A DNA stretch of 64,000 nucleotides from Clostridiales bacterium. GTDB lineage: Bacteria > Bacillota > Clostridia > Lachnospirales > Lachnospiraceae. Below, in pieces: positions 16,324 to 25,664 of this stretch. The notes beneath the pieces were generated by a model. That model saw only the letters and a list, made by a program, of their open reading frames with translations. It searched no databases and had not been told where the DNA came from. Positions within the stretch are counted from its first letter, which is position 1. Every line of letters starts with the position of its first letter. The DNA is taken from assembly GCA_021199255.1 (NCBI GenBank), contig JAJQIK010000018.1, forward strand, positions 88,691 through 152,690. Direction: 5' to 3'. The position numbers and the translations under genes were made by a program.

Positions 16324-18075
16324 TTATGTCCTATTATAATCCATCTTTTCCAAATATGGAAGAATATTCTCAAAAAGCTGTCGCACAACAGGCGCCGCTA
16401 TCTGCCCTCCATAATAGGTTCCCTGGGGGGTATTGATAATAGCAATGGCAAGCACCTGGGGATCGTCCGCCGGGGCAAACCCAAGGAAGGAAGCGATATA
16501 TTTCCCGCTGCCGCGGGGCAGGGTCTGGCTGGTCGCGGTCTTGCCCCCGACCCGATATCCCTCCACGGCGCCGTTTTTGCCGCCGCCCTCCGCTACTACC
16601 TGCTCCAAAATATAACGCATTGTCTCCGAGGTTTCCTCAGAGACCACATTCTCTCTCACCGGATATGTAAAAACCTGACTGTTGGAGCCGTCGCTGTCCG
16701 CCACCTTCACCCCGAAATGGGGCGTGACGCGTTTTCCGCCATTGATAATCGAAGAAACTGTGGTAGCTAACTGAATCGGCGTAATCTGAAAGGACTGGCC
16801 GAAGGATATGGTAGCCAGCTCCACGGGACCGATATTTTCCTCCTGATGCATAATGGTAGCCGCCTCTCCCGGCAAATCGATGCCGGTCTTATCCAGCAGC
16901 CCGAACTGCCTGAAGTAATCGTAAAACCGTTCCACGCCAATCCGAAGCCCGACGGTAATAAAAACAGGATTGCAGGAATTCATGGTGGCCTGCACAAAAT
17001 CCTCCGCGCCATGGCCTCCTACCTTATGGCATCGTATCTTCCGATCCTCCACCATAATATAACCCGGACAGCTAAAGGTATCCGTCGTCTTCACCGCCCC
17101 CGATTCAAGGCCTGCGGCGGCAGTAATGATTTTAAAGGTGGAGCCGGGCTCGTAGGTATCATTGATACAGCCGTTGCGCCACATCTGATTTAACTGATCC
17201 TGCAGCTCCTCATCGCTTAACCCGTCGCTGTCCGTCCCCTCCGGCAGCGTATAGGGATCGTTTAAATTAAATTCCGGTACGTTCACCATCGCAAGGATTT
17301 CCCCATTCTGAGGATTCATCACCAGAATAGAAACGCTTTCCGCTTCTTTTGTCTCCATGGTCTGCACAGCCAACTGGGTAGCGTAGCTTTGAATATTCAT
17401 ATCCAGGCTGACATACAGATCCTGGCCGCTTACGGGCTCGATTCGCTCTTCTCCGGCCTCCGCCACTTCCACGCCCTTAGCGTCCGTCACTGTCAGAATG
17501 GTTCCCGCTTCCCCCTGCAAATATTCTTCATAGATTACCTCCAGGCCTATGATGCCCTGATTGTCCCCTCCGGTAAACCCAAGCACCTTGGAAGCTAAGG
17601 AGTCATAGGGATAATACCTTTTATAATCTTCGTCCACCTTCACTCCGTCCAGATCATAGGCTCTGATGGCGTCCCCAATCTCTTTGTCCACGTTACTCTT
17701 AATCTTTTCAATAGAAGAATACTTCTCCACCCGTTCTCTCACATACTCATCGGAAAGCCCCAGTTCCTCGCACAAAACCGAAATCACTCTTTCCGAATCG
17801 GTGATCTGGTTATGAATGACAGAAATAGTGCATACCGTCTTATTATCCGCCAGTATCTTTCCGTTGGCATCTACAATACGCCCTCTTGCCGCCTTGATGC
17901 TTCTCTCCCTCTCGTGCAGCTCTTTAGCCTTCTGCGTATAATATTCCGACTGAAAAATCATCAGATACGCCAGTCTTCCCATTAATCCCAGAAAGGCCGC
18001 AAAGCATAGGAAAAAGATCACCACCGTCTTGCTTCTGTGATAAGTTTTATGAGAATAATGCTTCTCTTCATTCAT
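16324..18075 (-). CDS. Class B penicillin-binding protein (SpoVD/FtsI type)
   Basis: A 583-residue transpeptidase with one N-terminal membrane helix (about 17-40), a dimerisation domain and a C-terminal penicillin-binding domain. The active site serine is Ser312 in GSTFK (Lys315), with SCN at 367-369. The third motif is KTA (512-514) instead of the usual KTG. I start at the second ATG (18073-18075), which has a GAGG site nine bases upstream; the first ATG has none. No PASTA domain is present. It follows another class B PBP directly, so one of the two probably serves division and the other spore cortex synthesis. Confidence 0.88.
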   Translation of the reverse strand: MNEEKHYSHKTYHRSKTVVIFFLCFAAFLGLMGRLAYLMIFQSEYYTQKAKELHERERSIKAARGRIVDANGKILADNKTVCTISVIHNQITDSERVISVLCEELGLSDEYVRERVEKYSSIEKIKSNVDKEIGDAIRAYDLDGVKVDEDYKRYYPYDSLASKVLGFTGGDNQGIIGLEVIYEEYLQGEAGTILTVTDAKGVEVAEAGEERIEPVSGQDLYVSLDMNIQSYATQLAVQTMETKEAESVSILVMNPQNGEILAMVNVPEFNLNDPYTLPEGTDSDGLSDEELQDQLNQMWRNGCINDTYEPGSTFKIITAAAGLESGAVKTTDTFSCPGYIMVEDRKIRCHKVGGHGAEDFVQATMNSCNPVFITVGLRIGVERFYDYFRQFGLLDKTGIDLPGEAATIMHQEENIGPVELATISFGQSFQITPIQLATTVSSIINGGKRVTPHFGVKVADSDGSNSQVFTYPVRENVVSEETSETMRYILEQVVAEGGGKNGAVEGYRVGGKTATSQTLPRGSGKYIASFLGFAPADDPQVLAIAIINTPQGTYYGGQIAAPVVRQLFENILPYLEKMDYNRT

Positions 18076-18145
18076 ATAAGATAACCTCATAAAAAGGTAT
18101 TAATATAATTTATTACCAATTTTATGAGGTTATTCTCAATTGCCC

Positions 18146-20392
18146 TTATTCTGCTTCTTCCGTTTCCTCTTCCGGGGATTCGCCGCTCTCTTCCCCCTCG
18201 TCCCCCAACAGGCTTCCACTGTTGACTACGCTTCCTGTAGCAGGGTCGATCAGATAACCGGTAGCAGGATCCTGCGCATATCCGGTAACCGGGTCGATAG
18301 GGAAATCCTTCCAGACGTCCGTATCGACGGTGTCTTCCTCCTGCCCCTCTTCCGTTTCTTCCCCGCTTTCCTCTCCGCTTTCGCCGGATTCCACAGGGTT
18401 GCCGTCTTCGTCTAACTCCGTCTCCTCTTCATCCTGGGTATCGCCCACAGAGGTTCTGATCTGAATCTGTAACTCCTCCAGCTCTGCCCTTTCCTCATCG
18501 CTTAATTCTTCCGTCATAAAGATATTCAGGTAAGGCAATACCTCTGTCAGCACCTTCCTGACAATTCTGGTGGCATGCTTGGCGTCATCCTGATACTGCA
18601 CATTGGGTCTGTCCACCACCACATAAATGGCGATCTGGGGATCGTCTGCCGGCGCATATCCCATAAAGGAAACTACATATTCTCCGTTCCCACGGGGCAG
18701 CGTCTCCGCCGTACCGGTCTTGCCGCCGATCATATAGCCCGCCGGCCTTGCCGTTTTACCCGTACCGTTTTCTCCCGTCACTACCGTATTGCAAAATTCC
18801 TTAATGGTTTCACTGGTAGACTGGGAAACCGTCTGTTTCAGCACTCTGGGCTCGATATTTTCTATGGTGGCGCCCTCCGCCGTCGTAATCTTAGCCACCA
18901 CATGGGGCTCGTAATAATAGCCGCCGTTAATCAAAGAGCAGAACCCCGTAATCATCTGGATCATCGTTACGTTAAAGCCCTGTCCAAAGGAATTGGTGGC
19001 CAGCTCCGTAATGCCAATGGTATCATGGGTATACACCATACTGGCGGTACGGGCCTCGCCCGCCAGATCGATGTTGGTTTTCAGGCCAAATCCAAATAAA
19101 TGCTGATAATCAACAAAGGTATCTTTGCCGCAGGCAAAAGCCACGTTCATCAAAACCACGTTGCAGGAACGCTCGATGGCCTCCTGTACGGAAATCGTCC
19201 CGTCGCCGTAGATCTGATGGCATTTAATCGGATAATCCCCCACGTCCAGATAGCCGTTACAGGTATAGTATTCATTGCCGGTAATGGAGCCGCTCTCAAT
19301 CGCCGCCGCGACCGTAAAGGGCTTCGCCACCGACCCCGGCTCATAGGCGTCTACAATACAGAAGTTTTTCCACAGCGCATTCAAATGCTGGTACATGGTC
19401 TCATCGTCCATGGCGTCGATTGTTTCCTGCGTGACATATTCTTCCGTTTGATCCCCGTTGGAATCCAGAAGGGGCATACCGATCAGATTATCGGTATTTC
19501 TGGTGTCGTTTAAATCATAATTGGGATAGCTCGCCATAGCCAGAATATTCCCTGTATTGACCTCCATAATGATACAGCCGATATTCTCCGCGCCGTTGCC
19601 CGGATGGTAATTATCCTGATATTCCTCGTTATATTCCTTCAGGTATTTCTCCACAATACTCTGAATATTGGCATCTATGGTGGTCTGGATATTATAACCG
19701 TCCACAGCCGCAATCGTCGTCCTCTCCAGCGTGGAATCGTCGTTCAAATATCCGTATTCTCTGCCGTTGGTGCCGCTTAAGATATCATTATAATATTCCT
19801 CTAAGCCATAAGTGCCTACATTGTCGTTGGTAGTAAAGCCAATCACATCACAGGCAAGCGAACCGTTGGGATACTCCCTTTTATACTCGTCCTCAAACCA
19901 TACGCCCTTGATATTCGCTCCTGTCTCAGCGTCCTTCTGCATCTCCTGAAAAGCGTTCATCTTATCATATTCCACGCGTTTTGCCATCACATAATAAGAG
20001 GAGGTCGGGTGCTCCCCGATATAAGTCCTGACCGCATTGACATCAATATCAAAGCACTCCTTCAGTGCATTCAGGGTGGGTTCTAAATACTCCTCCTTCT
20101 GTAGAAGAACCTTGGTATCCAGAATCACATTATAAACCTTATTGCTGACCGCCAGAATCGTCCCGTTGGCGTCCACAATCGTCCCACGCTTAAAAGGTAT
20201 TGTCGTGGAATCATATTCCTGCTGCGACAATACCTGCTTTTTATACTCTTCCCCGTTATCCCTGTTGATTATGATCAAACGGGCGCTCAAGCCTATGAAA
20301 GCTGCCAATATCAATAAATATAATAATAACAGCTTTTTCTGCATCTTAATGGTAAATCTGCTTACCGTACTTTTTCTATCCTGATTACTCAA
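18146..20392 (-). CDS. Class B penicillin-binding protein with acidic repeat tail
   Basis: A 748-residue transpeptidase. One membrane helix near residues 20-42, dimerisation domain, then the penicillin-binding domain with Ser354 and Lys357 in GSVAKPF, SCN at 409-411 and a canonical GGKTGTA. After the catalytic domain ends near residue 640 there is an unusual acidic, glutamate-rich tail of about 110 residues. The tail contains three tandem DPxTG units (about residues 700-724: DPVTGYAQ, DPATGYLI, DPATGSVV). It is encoded just after ftsL, the usual place of FtsI/PBP2B, so a role as the divisome transpeptidase is likely. No PASTA domains are present. Confidence 0.88.
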   Translation of the reverse strand: MSNQDRKSTVSRFTIKMQKKLLLLYLLILAAFIGLSARLIIINRDNGEEYKKQVLSQQEYDSTTIPFKRGTIVDANGTILAVSNKVYNVILDTKVLLQKEEYLEPTLNALKECFDIDVNAVRTYIGEHPTSSYYVMAKRVEYDKMNAFQEMQKDAETGANIKGVWFEDEYKREYPNGSLACDVIGFTTNDNVGTYGLEEYYNDILSGTNGREYGYLNDDSTLERTTIAAVDGYNIQTTIDANIQSIVEKYLKEYNEEYQDNYHPGNGAENIGCIIMEVNTGNILAMASYPNYDLNDTRNTDNLIGMPLLDSNGDQTEEYVTQETIDAMDDETMYQHLNALWKNFCIVDAYEPGSVAKPFTVAAAIESGSITGNEYYTCNGYLDVGDYPIKCHQIYGDGTISVQEAIERSCNVVLMNVAFACGKDTFVDYQHLFGFGLKTNIDLAGEARTASMVYTHDTIGITELATNSFGQGFNVTMIQMITGFCSLINGGYYYEPHVVAKITTAEGATIENIEPRVLKQTVSQSTSETIKEFCNTVVTGENGTGKTARPAGYMIGGKTGTAETLPRGNGEYVVSFMGYAPADDPQIAIYVVVDRPNVQYQDDAKHATRIVRKVLTEVLPYLNIFMTEELSDEERAELEELQIQIRTSVGDTQDEEETELDEDGNPVESGESGEESGEETEEGQEEDTVDTDVWKDFPIDPVTGYAQDPATGYLIDPATGSVVNSGSLLGDEGEESGESPEEETEEAE

Positions 20393-20432
20393 TTAGTCAC
20401 CCGCTTATCCTTCCCTGCAGCGCCATGGGAAA

Positions 20433-20936
20433 CTATTGCGGAATATCGGCCATCTGTTTCACATAATCGCTGTTTTCACTGGCAAAGGTAACGACCTGGC
20501 CTTCCTCCGCATACTGCATCCCCAGCTCCTGAATGGCAATTCTCTTGATTTCCTCCAAATCTATGCTACTTGTTATTCTACTATATTCCTCATCATTTGC
20601 AAGCTTCAATTCATTTAACTGGCTCTCCAATGCCGAAATATGCTGCACACTGTTAGTAATATCCGACTGCAGGCCAATATAACGGATCAGGATCAGGCCG
20701 GTAGCAACCAGCGCCGCGCACAAAAAGAGTACGTACCCCACATTCATGTGGTTGGCCTTCTCTCTGTTCTTACGGGCAGCGTTGCTTATTTTCTTCTGTG
20801 GTTGTCTTTCAATTTCCTTCGTGACGTCTAATTTTCTGACCACATTCCCCTGCACATAGTACGAGCCACGTCCGGCCGTTCTGGCGGGCTGGGAGGCTGT
20901 TCTCCCGGTCTGTCTTCTTTTTTGCGTCGTTGCCAT
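20433..20936 (-). CDS. ftsL: FtsL/DivIC-like septum protein
   Basis: A 167-residue bitopic protein: basic N-terminus of about 70 residues, one membrane helix (VGYVLFLCAALVATGLILI, roughly 69-90), then a coiled coil predicted from heptad-like leucines (SALESQLNELKLANDEEYSR). This layout and its place between rsmH and the PBP identify an FtsL-type protein despite low sequence conservation in the family. The frame is open three codons earlier with GTG; the ATG at 20934-20936 has the better GGAAGG ribosome site. Confidence 0.8.
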   Translation of the reverse strand: MATTQKRRQTGRTASQPARTAGRGSYYVQGNVVRKLDVTKEIERQPQKKISNAARKNREKANHMNVGYVLFLCAALVATGLILIRYIGLQSDITNSVQHISALESQLNELKLANDEEYSRITSSIDLEEIKRIAIQELGMQYAEEGQVVTFASENSDYVKQMADIPQ

Positions 20937-20956
20937 TTCCAACACCTTCCTATCGG

Positions 20957-21895
20957 TTATTCTGCCTTTTCAAACACCCGCAGCTTTGCGCTCTTTGATC
21001 TCTTGTTGGCCGCGAGTTCCTCCTGGGAGGGCAAAATCGGTTTTCTGGTAACCACCCTGCCCTTTGATACCTGTCCGCACACGCATACCGGAAAATCCGG
21101 CGGACACGTGCAGGGATTTTCATTCCTGCGAAAGGCCGCTTTCACAAGCCTGTCCTCTAAGGAATGAAAGGTAATAATGCAGATTCTGCCTCCCGGCTTT
21201 AACATTTCTATCAAATCATCCAGGGAATCCCTTAACACTTCCAGCTCTCTGTTGCACTCAATCCGAATCGCCTGAAAGGTTTTCTTAGAAGGGTGTCCTC
21301 CCGCAGCCCGCATCCTGGCAGGTATCGCCGCTTTAATGATTTCATTCAGCTCGCCCGTCGTCTCGATGGGCTTGTCCTTTCTGGCGTTCACAATATGTTT
21401 GGCTATATTTTTAGCGAATTGTTCTTCTCCGTAATCCCTGATCACCCGAAACAGCTCCATCTCTGAATAGCCGTTTACAATCTCTCTGGCGCTTAAGGAC
21501 TGCCGCTGATCCATGCGCATATCCAATACTGTATCGTATTTATAGGAAAATCCCCTTTCCCTATGATCCAGTTGGAAAGAAGAAACGCCTAAGTCAAGAA
21601 GAATCCCGTCTACTTTGGCAATTCCAATCTGTCCCAGCGCTTCCTTCGCGTTGCAGTAATTGTCGCGTATCAAGGTAATTCTGTCCCCAAAGGGTTCCAG
21701 TCTCCTGCCTGCCGCCTCAAGAGCATCCCCGTCCTGGTCAATGCCGATCAGCCGCCCCTTTTCCTTTAACCGGGAAGCGATTTCATAAGAATGGCCGCCT
21801 CCGCCTAAAGTACCGTCCACATAGATACCGTCCGGTTTAATATGAAGATGATCTATGGTTTCTTCTAAAAGAACCGATATATGTTGAAATTCCAT
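20957..21895 (-). CDS. rsmH: 16S rRNA (cytosine(1402)-N(4))-methyltransferase RsmH
   Basis: SAM-dependent methyltransferase acting on the ribosomal P site. The 312-residue protein starts [17 protein letters not shown] and contains the SAM-binding [25 protein letters not shown] and the C-terminal [12 protein letters not shown], all hallmarks of RsmH/MraW. It is the second gene of the dcw cluster after mraZ, the conserved position. Confidence 0.96.
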   Translation of the reverse strand: MEFQHISVLLEETIDHLHIKPDGIYVDGTLGGGGHSYEIASRLKEKGRLIGIDQDGDALEAAGRRLEPFGDRITLIRDNYCNAKEALGQIGIAKVDGILLDLGVSSFQLDHRERGFSYKYDTVLDMRMDQRQSLSAREIVNGYSEMELFRVIRDYGEEQFAKNIAKHIVNARKDKPIETTGELNEIIKAAIPARMRAAGGHPSKKTFQAIRIECNRELEVLRDSLDDLIEMLKPGGRICIITFHSLEDRLVKAAFRRNENPCTCPPDFPVCVCGQVSKGRVVTRKPILPSQEELAANKRSKSAKLRVFEKAE

Positions 21896-21916
21896 CTCTG
21901 TTCCAGTCCTTAAAAT

Positions 21917-22348
21917 CTAGATGCCTAATCCGAGCTCCGCCATATGCTCCGCTATTTCATCCATATCCTCATAGGCCGCCATTCCTTCAAAACGCTCTTT
22001 GCTCCAGATTTCGATTCGGCTGGCTACGCCGATAAGAACCACATCTTTATTCAGCTCCGCAAACTCTCTCAGTACATTCGGAACCAGAATCCGTCCCTGT
22101 TTATCTACTTCTACTTCCGCTGCTCCCGCCAGAAAGAACCTCACAAACTGTCTGGCTTCCTTATTGGTAATGGGCAGCGATTTCAGCTTTTCTTCAAAAG
22201 CGCTCCACTCTTCCGTATCATATACGAACAGACAGCCATCCAGCCCCTTGGTCACCACAAAGGTGTCGCCCAGAGCCTCCCTGAACTTAGAGGGAATAAT
22301 CAGCCTGCCTTTTCCATCGATCGTGTGATTGTATTCTCCCATAAACAT
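21917..22348 (-). CDS. mraZ: Transcriptional regulator MraZ
   Basis: AbrB-like DNA-binding protein that controls the dcw operon. The 143-residue protein has two SpoVT/AbrB-like repeats: [21 protein letters not shown] at the N-terminus and [13 protein letters not shown] near residue 80. An upstream in-frame TTG exists, but the ATG at 22346-22348 gives the family start and has a GGGTG ribosome site seven bases away. Four 10-bp repeats lie in its leader and fit autoregulation. Confidence 0.95.
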   Translation of the reverse strand: MFMGEYNHTIDGKGRLIIPSKFREALGDTFVVTKGLDGCLFVYDTEEWSAFEEKLKSLPITNKEARQFVRFFLAGAAEVEVDKQGRILVPNVLREFAELNKDVVLIGVASRIEIWSKERFEGMAAYEDMDEIAEHMAELGLGI

Positions 22349-22465
22349 ACGCAATCACCCTGCCCAGCCGCCGTCCGGCAGTCCTCGCCTGCCGTCCGTG
22401 CGCTTTCAAACACATAAGCGGTCTGCCACGGAAAAGAATTGCTATGGGATTGGTGTTAAAATTCA

Positions 22466-22503
22466 CCACTTCGCCCCACTTCAATCCACTTTCCACCACT
22501 TTT
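22466..22503 (-). promoter_or_regulatory. MraZ operator: four direct repeats at 10-bp spacing
   Basis: Minus-strand AAGTGG occurs four times at exact 10-base intervals (plus-strand CCACTT at 22466, 22476, 22486 and 22496). This matches the known MraZ box, AAAGTGG-type repeats placed one helical turn apart, and lies just downstream of the promoter -10, where MraZ would block initiation. Confidence 0.85.
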
Positions 22504-22509
22504 AACCTA

Positions 22510-22538
22510 ATTTTATACTAAAACGGAGCATAATGCAA
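22510..22538 (-). promoter_or_regulatory. Promoter of the dcw cluster (mraZ)
   Basis: Minus-strand -35 TTGCAT (22533-22538) and -10 TAAAAT (22510-22515), spacer 17 bases. Transcription would begin near 22503, at the edge of the MraZ repeats, leaving a leader of about 155 bases. Confidence 0.6.
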
Positions 22539-22587
22539 GGAAAATGTATAGGAAGCCAAATAAAAAAGCAGGCCTTCCGACCACGAC

Positions 22588-22617
22588 AAAAAATCCCGCG
22601 CAATAACTGCACGGGAT
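22588..22617 (-). terminator. Intrinsic terminator after lgt
   Basis: Arms 22593-22602 (ATCCCGCGCA) and 22608-22617 (TGCACGGGAT) pair with one G-U, followed on the minus strand by six uracils. It ends the lgt transcript just before the dcw promoter. Confidence 0.85.
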
Positions 22618-22640
22618 TGTCCGACTTCTGCCATACTATT

Positions 22641-23582
22641 CTATTTCGTTTTCTGATCTATTTTCACAGTCACCACCGGCGTCCTGCCACCCCGCCTTTT
22701 CCAATGAAGGCGCACAAGGATATCCGCCGCTAACGCCGCCGCAAAAAGCACCACAGCCAGCAGTTGGGAAACCGCAATCGTTGTGTTGGGAATCAACAGG
22801 GTGTCCGTGCGGATTCCTTCAATCCATGCGCGCCCCAAGCCATAGCCGCCCAGATACAAAAGCCACTGCTCTCCTTCAAACTTTTTGTGCCGTCTGTAAT
22901 ACAGCATCACAAACAGCAGCACCAGATTCCACAGGCTTTCATACAAAAACGTAGGGTGTACCTGGATATAATTTGTGCCCTCCACCATATGGGCGGCAAT
23001 TTTTTCTGAAATATCGCTGCTTCTGACCGCGTCCACAGGCAGGCGCATGGCCAGCAGGGAATCCGTATATTCGCCGAACACCTCCCGGTTGGTAAAATTC
23101 CCCCAGCGGCCAATCACCTGTCCCAATACCAGTCCCGGCACACAGATGTCGGCAATCTGCAAAAAGCTCTGTTTCTTCACCTTACAGTAAACCCACAGCG
23201 TAAGGAACGCCGCGATTACACCACCGTAAATCGCCAGGCCGCCGCCCCGGAGGTTAAAAATTGCCAGCAAATTATCCTGATACAAATCCCAGGAAAAAAC
23301 CACATAATAAATCCTTGCGCCTATAATCGAAAAAATAATGGCATAGACCGCGAAATCCCAAATGAGATCCGAATCCACATTTTCTTTTCTGGCTATCCGC
23401 GCCGCCAGCAGCACGCCGCAAAGCACGCCGATTCCGATAATCACTCCATATAGCGCAATCTCAAAGCCGAAAATACTGAAGCTTTTGGGTACATTTTTAA
23501 GGTAAATCCCCAGATTGGGAAACGCTATGTCCGTAATATCCATAATATCCTGCATCGTCACATCCAAGCCTTTCTTTCCCAT
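22641..23582 (-). CDS. lgt: Prolipoprotein diacylglyceryl transferase (Lgt)
   Basis: Membrane enzyme that transfers diacylglycerol to the lipobox cysteine of prelipoproteins. About seven membrane segments; the signature GRWGNFTNREVFG is near residue 163 and the histidine-containing YGGVIAAF and HPTFLYESLWN segments are present. The start is uncertain: the frame opens at 23582, but the ATG at codon 10 or 14 (MDITDIAFPNLGIYL) may be used, since the SD near 23582 is weak. It lies 30 bases after ychF on the same strand. Confidence 0.93.
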   Translation of the reverse strand: MGKKGLDVTMQDIMDITDIAFPNLGIYLKNVPKSFSIFGFEIALYGVIIGIGVLCGVLLAARIARKENVDSDLIWDFAVYAIIFSIIGARIYYVVFSWDLYQDNLLAIFNLRGGGLAIYGGVIAAFLTLWVYCKVKKQSFLQIADICVPGLVLGQVIGRWGNFTNREVFGEYTDSLLAMRLPVDAVRSSDISEKIAAHMVEGTNYIQVHPTFLYESLWNLVLLFVMLYYRRHKKFEGEQWLLYLGGYGLGRAWIEGIRTDTLLIPNTTIAVSQLLAVVLFAAALAADILVRLHWKRRGGRTPVVTVKIDQKTK

Positions 23583-23612
23583 AAAGCAGACGAAACCGCC
23601 CCGAAGAAAACA

Positions 23613-24710
23613 CTACACATTAAACCTAAACAGAATAACGTCGCCGTCCTGTACTACATAATCCTTGCCTTCCATGCCTACCAGACCCTTTTCTCTTGCC
23701 GCGGCGAGCGAGCCCTGTTCCAGCAAATCCTTGTAATTGACGACCTCCGCCTTGATAAAGCCTCTCTCAAAATCCGTATGTATCTTGCCGGCTGCCTGCG
23801 GCGCTTTTGTGCCCACCTTAATCGTCCACGCCCTGGTCTCGTCCTCTCCCGCTGTCAGGAAGCTCATCAGTCCAAGCAAAGAATAGCTGGCCCTGATCAG
23901 CTTCTGCAGCCCGGATTCAGAAAGTCCCAAATCCTCTAAAAACATAGCTGTTTCTTCCTCATCCAGCTCCGCGATCTCCTGCTCAATCTGCGCACAGATC
24001 ACAAAGACCTCGCTGCCGTTTTCCGCCGCAAATTCCTTTACTCTGGCGACGCCCGCGTTGTCCGCGCCGTCATTCCCAAGGTCATCTTCCGCCACGTTGG
24101 CGGCAAAAATAACGGGCTTGTAGGTCAGCAGGTTGTAAGAAACCAGCCATGCCAGCTCGTCCTCATCCTCCGTTTCAAAGCTCCTCGCCAGTTTTCCTTC
24201 CTCCAGATGAGCTTTAATTTTCTCTAACAGGGCATATTCCTTTGCCGCTGTTTTATCCATCTTCGCCAGTTTAGCGGTTTTAGCGATTCTGCGCTCCAGA
24301 ATCTCTATATCGGAAAAAATCAGTTCCAGATTAATCGTTTCAATATCGCGCAGCGGATCAATGGAACCATCTACGTGAACGATGTTCGCATCCTCAAAGC
24401 ACCGCACCACGTGCACAATGGCATCCACTTCACGAATATTACTGAGGAACTGATTCCCCAGCCCTTCCCCCTTGGACGCTCCTTTTACCAGACCCGCGAT
24501 ATCTACAAATTCTATAGTTGCCGGAGTGACCTTTTTGGAGTGATACATATCCCCCAAAAGCTTTAAGCGTTCGTCCGGTACTGCCACAATCCCGATATTG
24601 GGATCAATCGTGCAGAAGGGGTAGTTCGCGGATTCCGCTCCCGCCTTCGTCAGAGAATTAAAAAGAGTACTCTTTCCCACATTGGGAAGTCCTACAATGC
24701 CTAGTTTCAT
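23613..24710 (-). CDS. ychF: Redox-regulated ATPase/GTPase YchF (Obg family)
   Basis: A 365-residue P-loop protein with GLPNVGKSTLFNSLT at the N-terminus, a coiled-coil insertion around residues 130-165 and a C-terminal TGS-like domain (YVVQDGDVILFRFNV). The family binds ATP in preference to GTP and associates with ribosomes and stress responses; its exact cellular role is still unclear. It lies downstream of rsgA. Confidence 0.95.
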   Translation of the reverse strand: MKLGIVGLPNVGKSTLFNSLTKAGAESANYPFCTIDPNIGIVAVPDERLKLLGDMYHSKKVTPATIEFVDIAGLVKGASKGEGLGNQFLSNIREVDAIVHVVRCFEDANIVHVDGSIDPLRDIETINLELIFSDIEILERRIAKTAKLAKMDKTAAKEYALLEKIKAHLEEGKLARSFETEDEDELAWLVSYNLLTYKPVIFAANVAEDDLGNDGADNAGVARVKEFAAENGSEVFVICAQIEQEIAELDEEETAMFLEDLGLSESGLQKLIRASYSLLGLMSFLTAGEDETRAWTIKVGTKAPQAAGKIHTDFERGFIKAEVVNYKDLLEQGSLAAAREKGLVGMEGKDYVVQDGDVILFRFNV

Positions 24711-24782
24711 TTTTCTTTATACCTGTCCGAAAAGCCTTGATTTTACGGACTTTTCGCCTTTCTCTTTATTTTTATGCCTCAA

Positions 24783-25661
24783 CTAATACCGCTTAATCTC
24801 CTTCAGCTCCTGATACAGCATCTTATAATTCTCATACCGCACCCGGCTGATTCTGCCCTCCTCCACAGCGTTCTTCACGCCGCAGGCAGGCTCGCTGATA
24901 TGGGCGCAGCCGCTGAATTTACAATAGGGTTCGTACTGGGTAAATTCCGGGTAATAGTTTCCCAGTTCTTCCTTTGTAATCTCCGAGATATCCAAAGAAG
25001 TAAAGCCGGGCGTATCGACAATATAGGACGACTCGCCCAGAGCAATCATCTCTGAATGTCTGGTCGTATGTCTGCCCCGTTCAATCTTTTCGCTGATAGC
25101 GCCCGTCTCCATATGCGCCCTGGGGGCAAGCTGGTTGATCAGCGAGGACTTGCCGACGCCGCTTGGCCCCGCCACCGTAGTGGTTTTTCCCGCAAGCAGC
25201 TTCCTTACAAGCTCTAAGCCTTCGTTTTCCAGCGCGCTTACAAAGCATACCTGATAACCGCAGGTCTCATAGGCCGTCCGCAGCGCTTCCTTTTCCTGCG
25301 GGGTAGCAATGTCCTGTTTATTAAAACAAATAATTGTTGGAAGATTCTGCCGCTCCATACGGATCAGAAATCTGTCCAACAAATTAAAATTCGGATTCGG
25401 CTTGACGATGGCAAAGATGATAAGAGCCTGATCCACATTCGCCACCGCCGGTCTGATCAGCATATTCCTGCGCGGCAGAATCTCCCGAATATTGCCAAGC
25501 ATCTGCGCCGCGTCCAATATATCCACGATCACGTCGTCCCCAACCAACGGCTTCACATGGTTCTTTCTGAAAATCCCTTTCGCCTTGCACTCATACACGC
25601 CTTGTCCTTCCACATAGACATAATAGAATCCGGCGATTCCTTTGATAATCTTACCCTGCAT
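24783..25661 (-). CDS. rsgA: Small ribosomal subunit biogenesis GTPase RsgA
   Basis: Circularly permuted GTPase involved in late 30S maturation. The 292-residue protein has an OB-fold N-terminus, then the G motifs in permuted order: FNKQD, GPSGVGKSSLIN, DTPGFTSLD, and a C-terminal zinc finger (CKFSGCAHISEPACG). It starts three bases after prkC ends and uses an AGGAA ribosome site inside the prkC terminus, so the two are in one operon. Confidence 0.95.
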   Translation of the reverse strand: MQGKIIKGIAGFYYVYVEGQGVYECKAKGIFRKNHVKPLVGDDVIVDILDAAQMLGNIREILPRRNMLIRPAVANVDQALIIFAIVKPNPNFNLLDRFLIRMERQNLPTIICFNKQDIATPQEKEALRTAYETCGYQVCFVSALENEGLELVRKLLAGKTTTVAGPSGVGKSSLINQLAPRAHMETGAISEKIERGRHTTRHSEMIALGESSYIVDTPGFTSLDISEITKEELGNYYPEFTQYEPYCKFSGCAHISEPACGVKNAVEEGRISRVRYENYKMLYQELKEIKRY

Positions 25662-25664
25662 ATT

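Noticed and set aside
18146-18260. LPxTG-like sorting signal in the PBP tail
   Set aside because: The repeats read DPxTG, lack the following hydrophobic segment and positive tail, and the protein is already anchored by its N-terminal helix.
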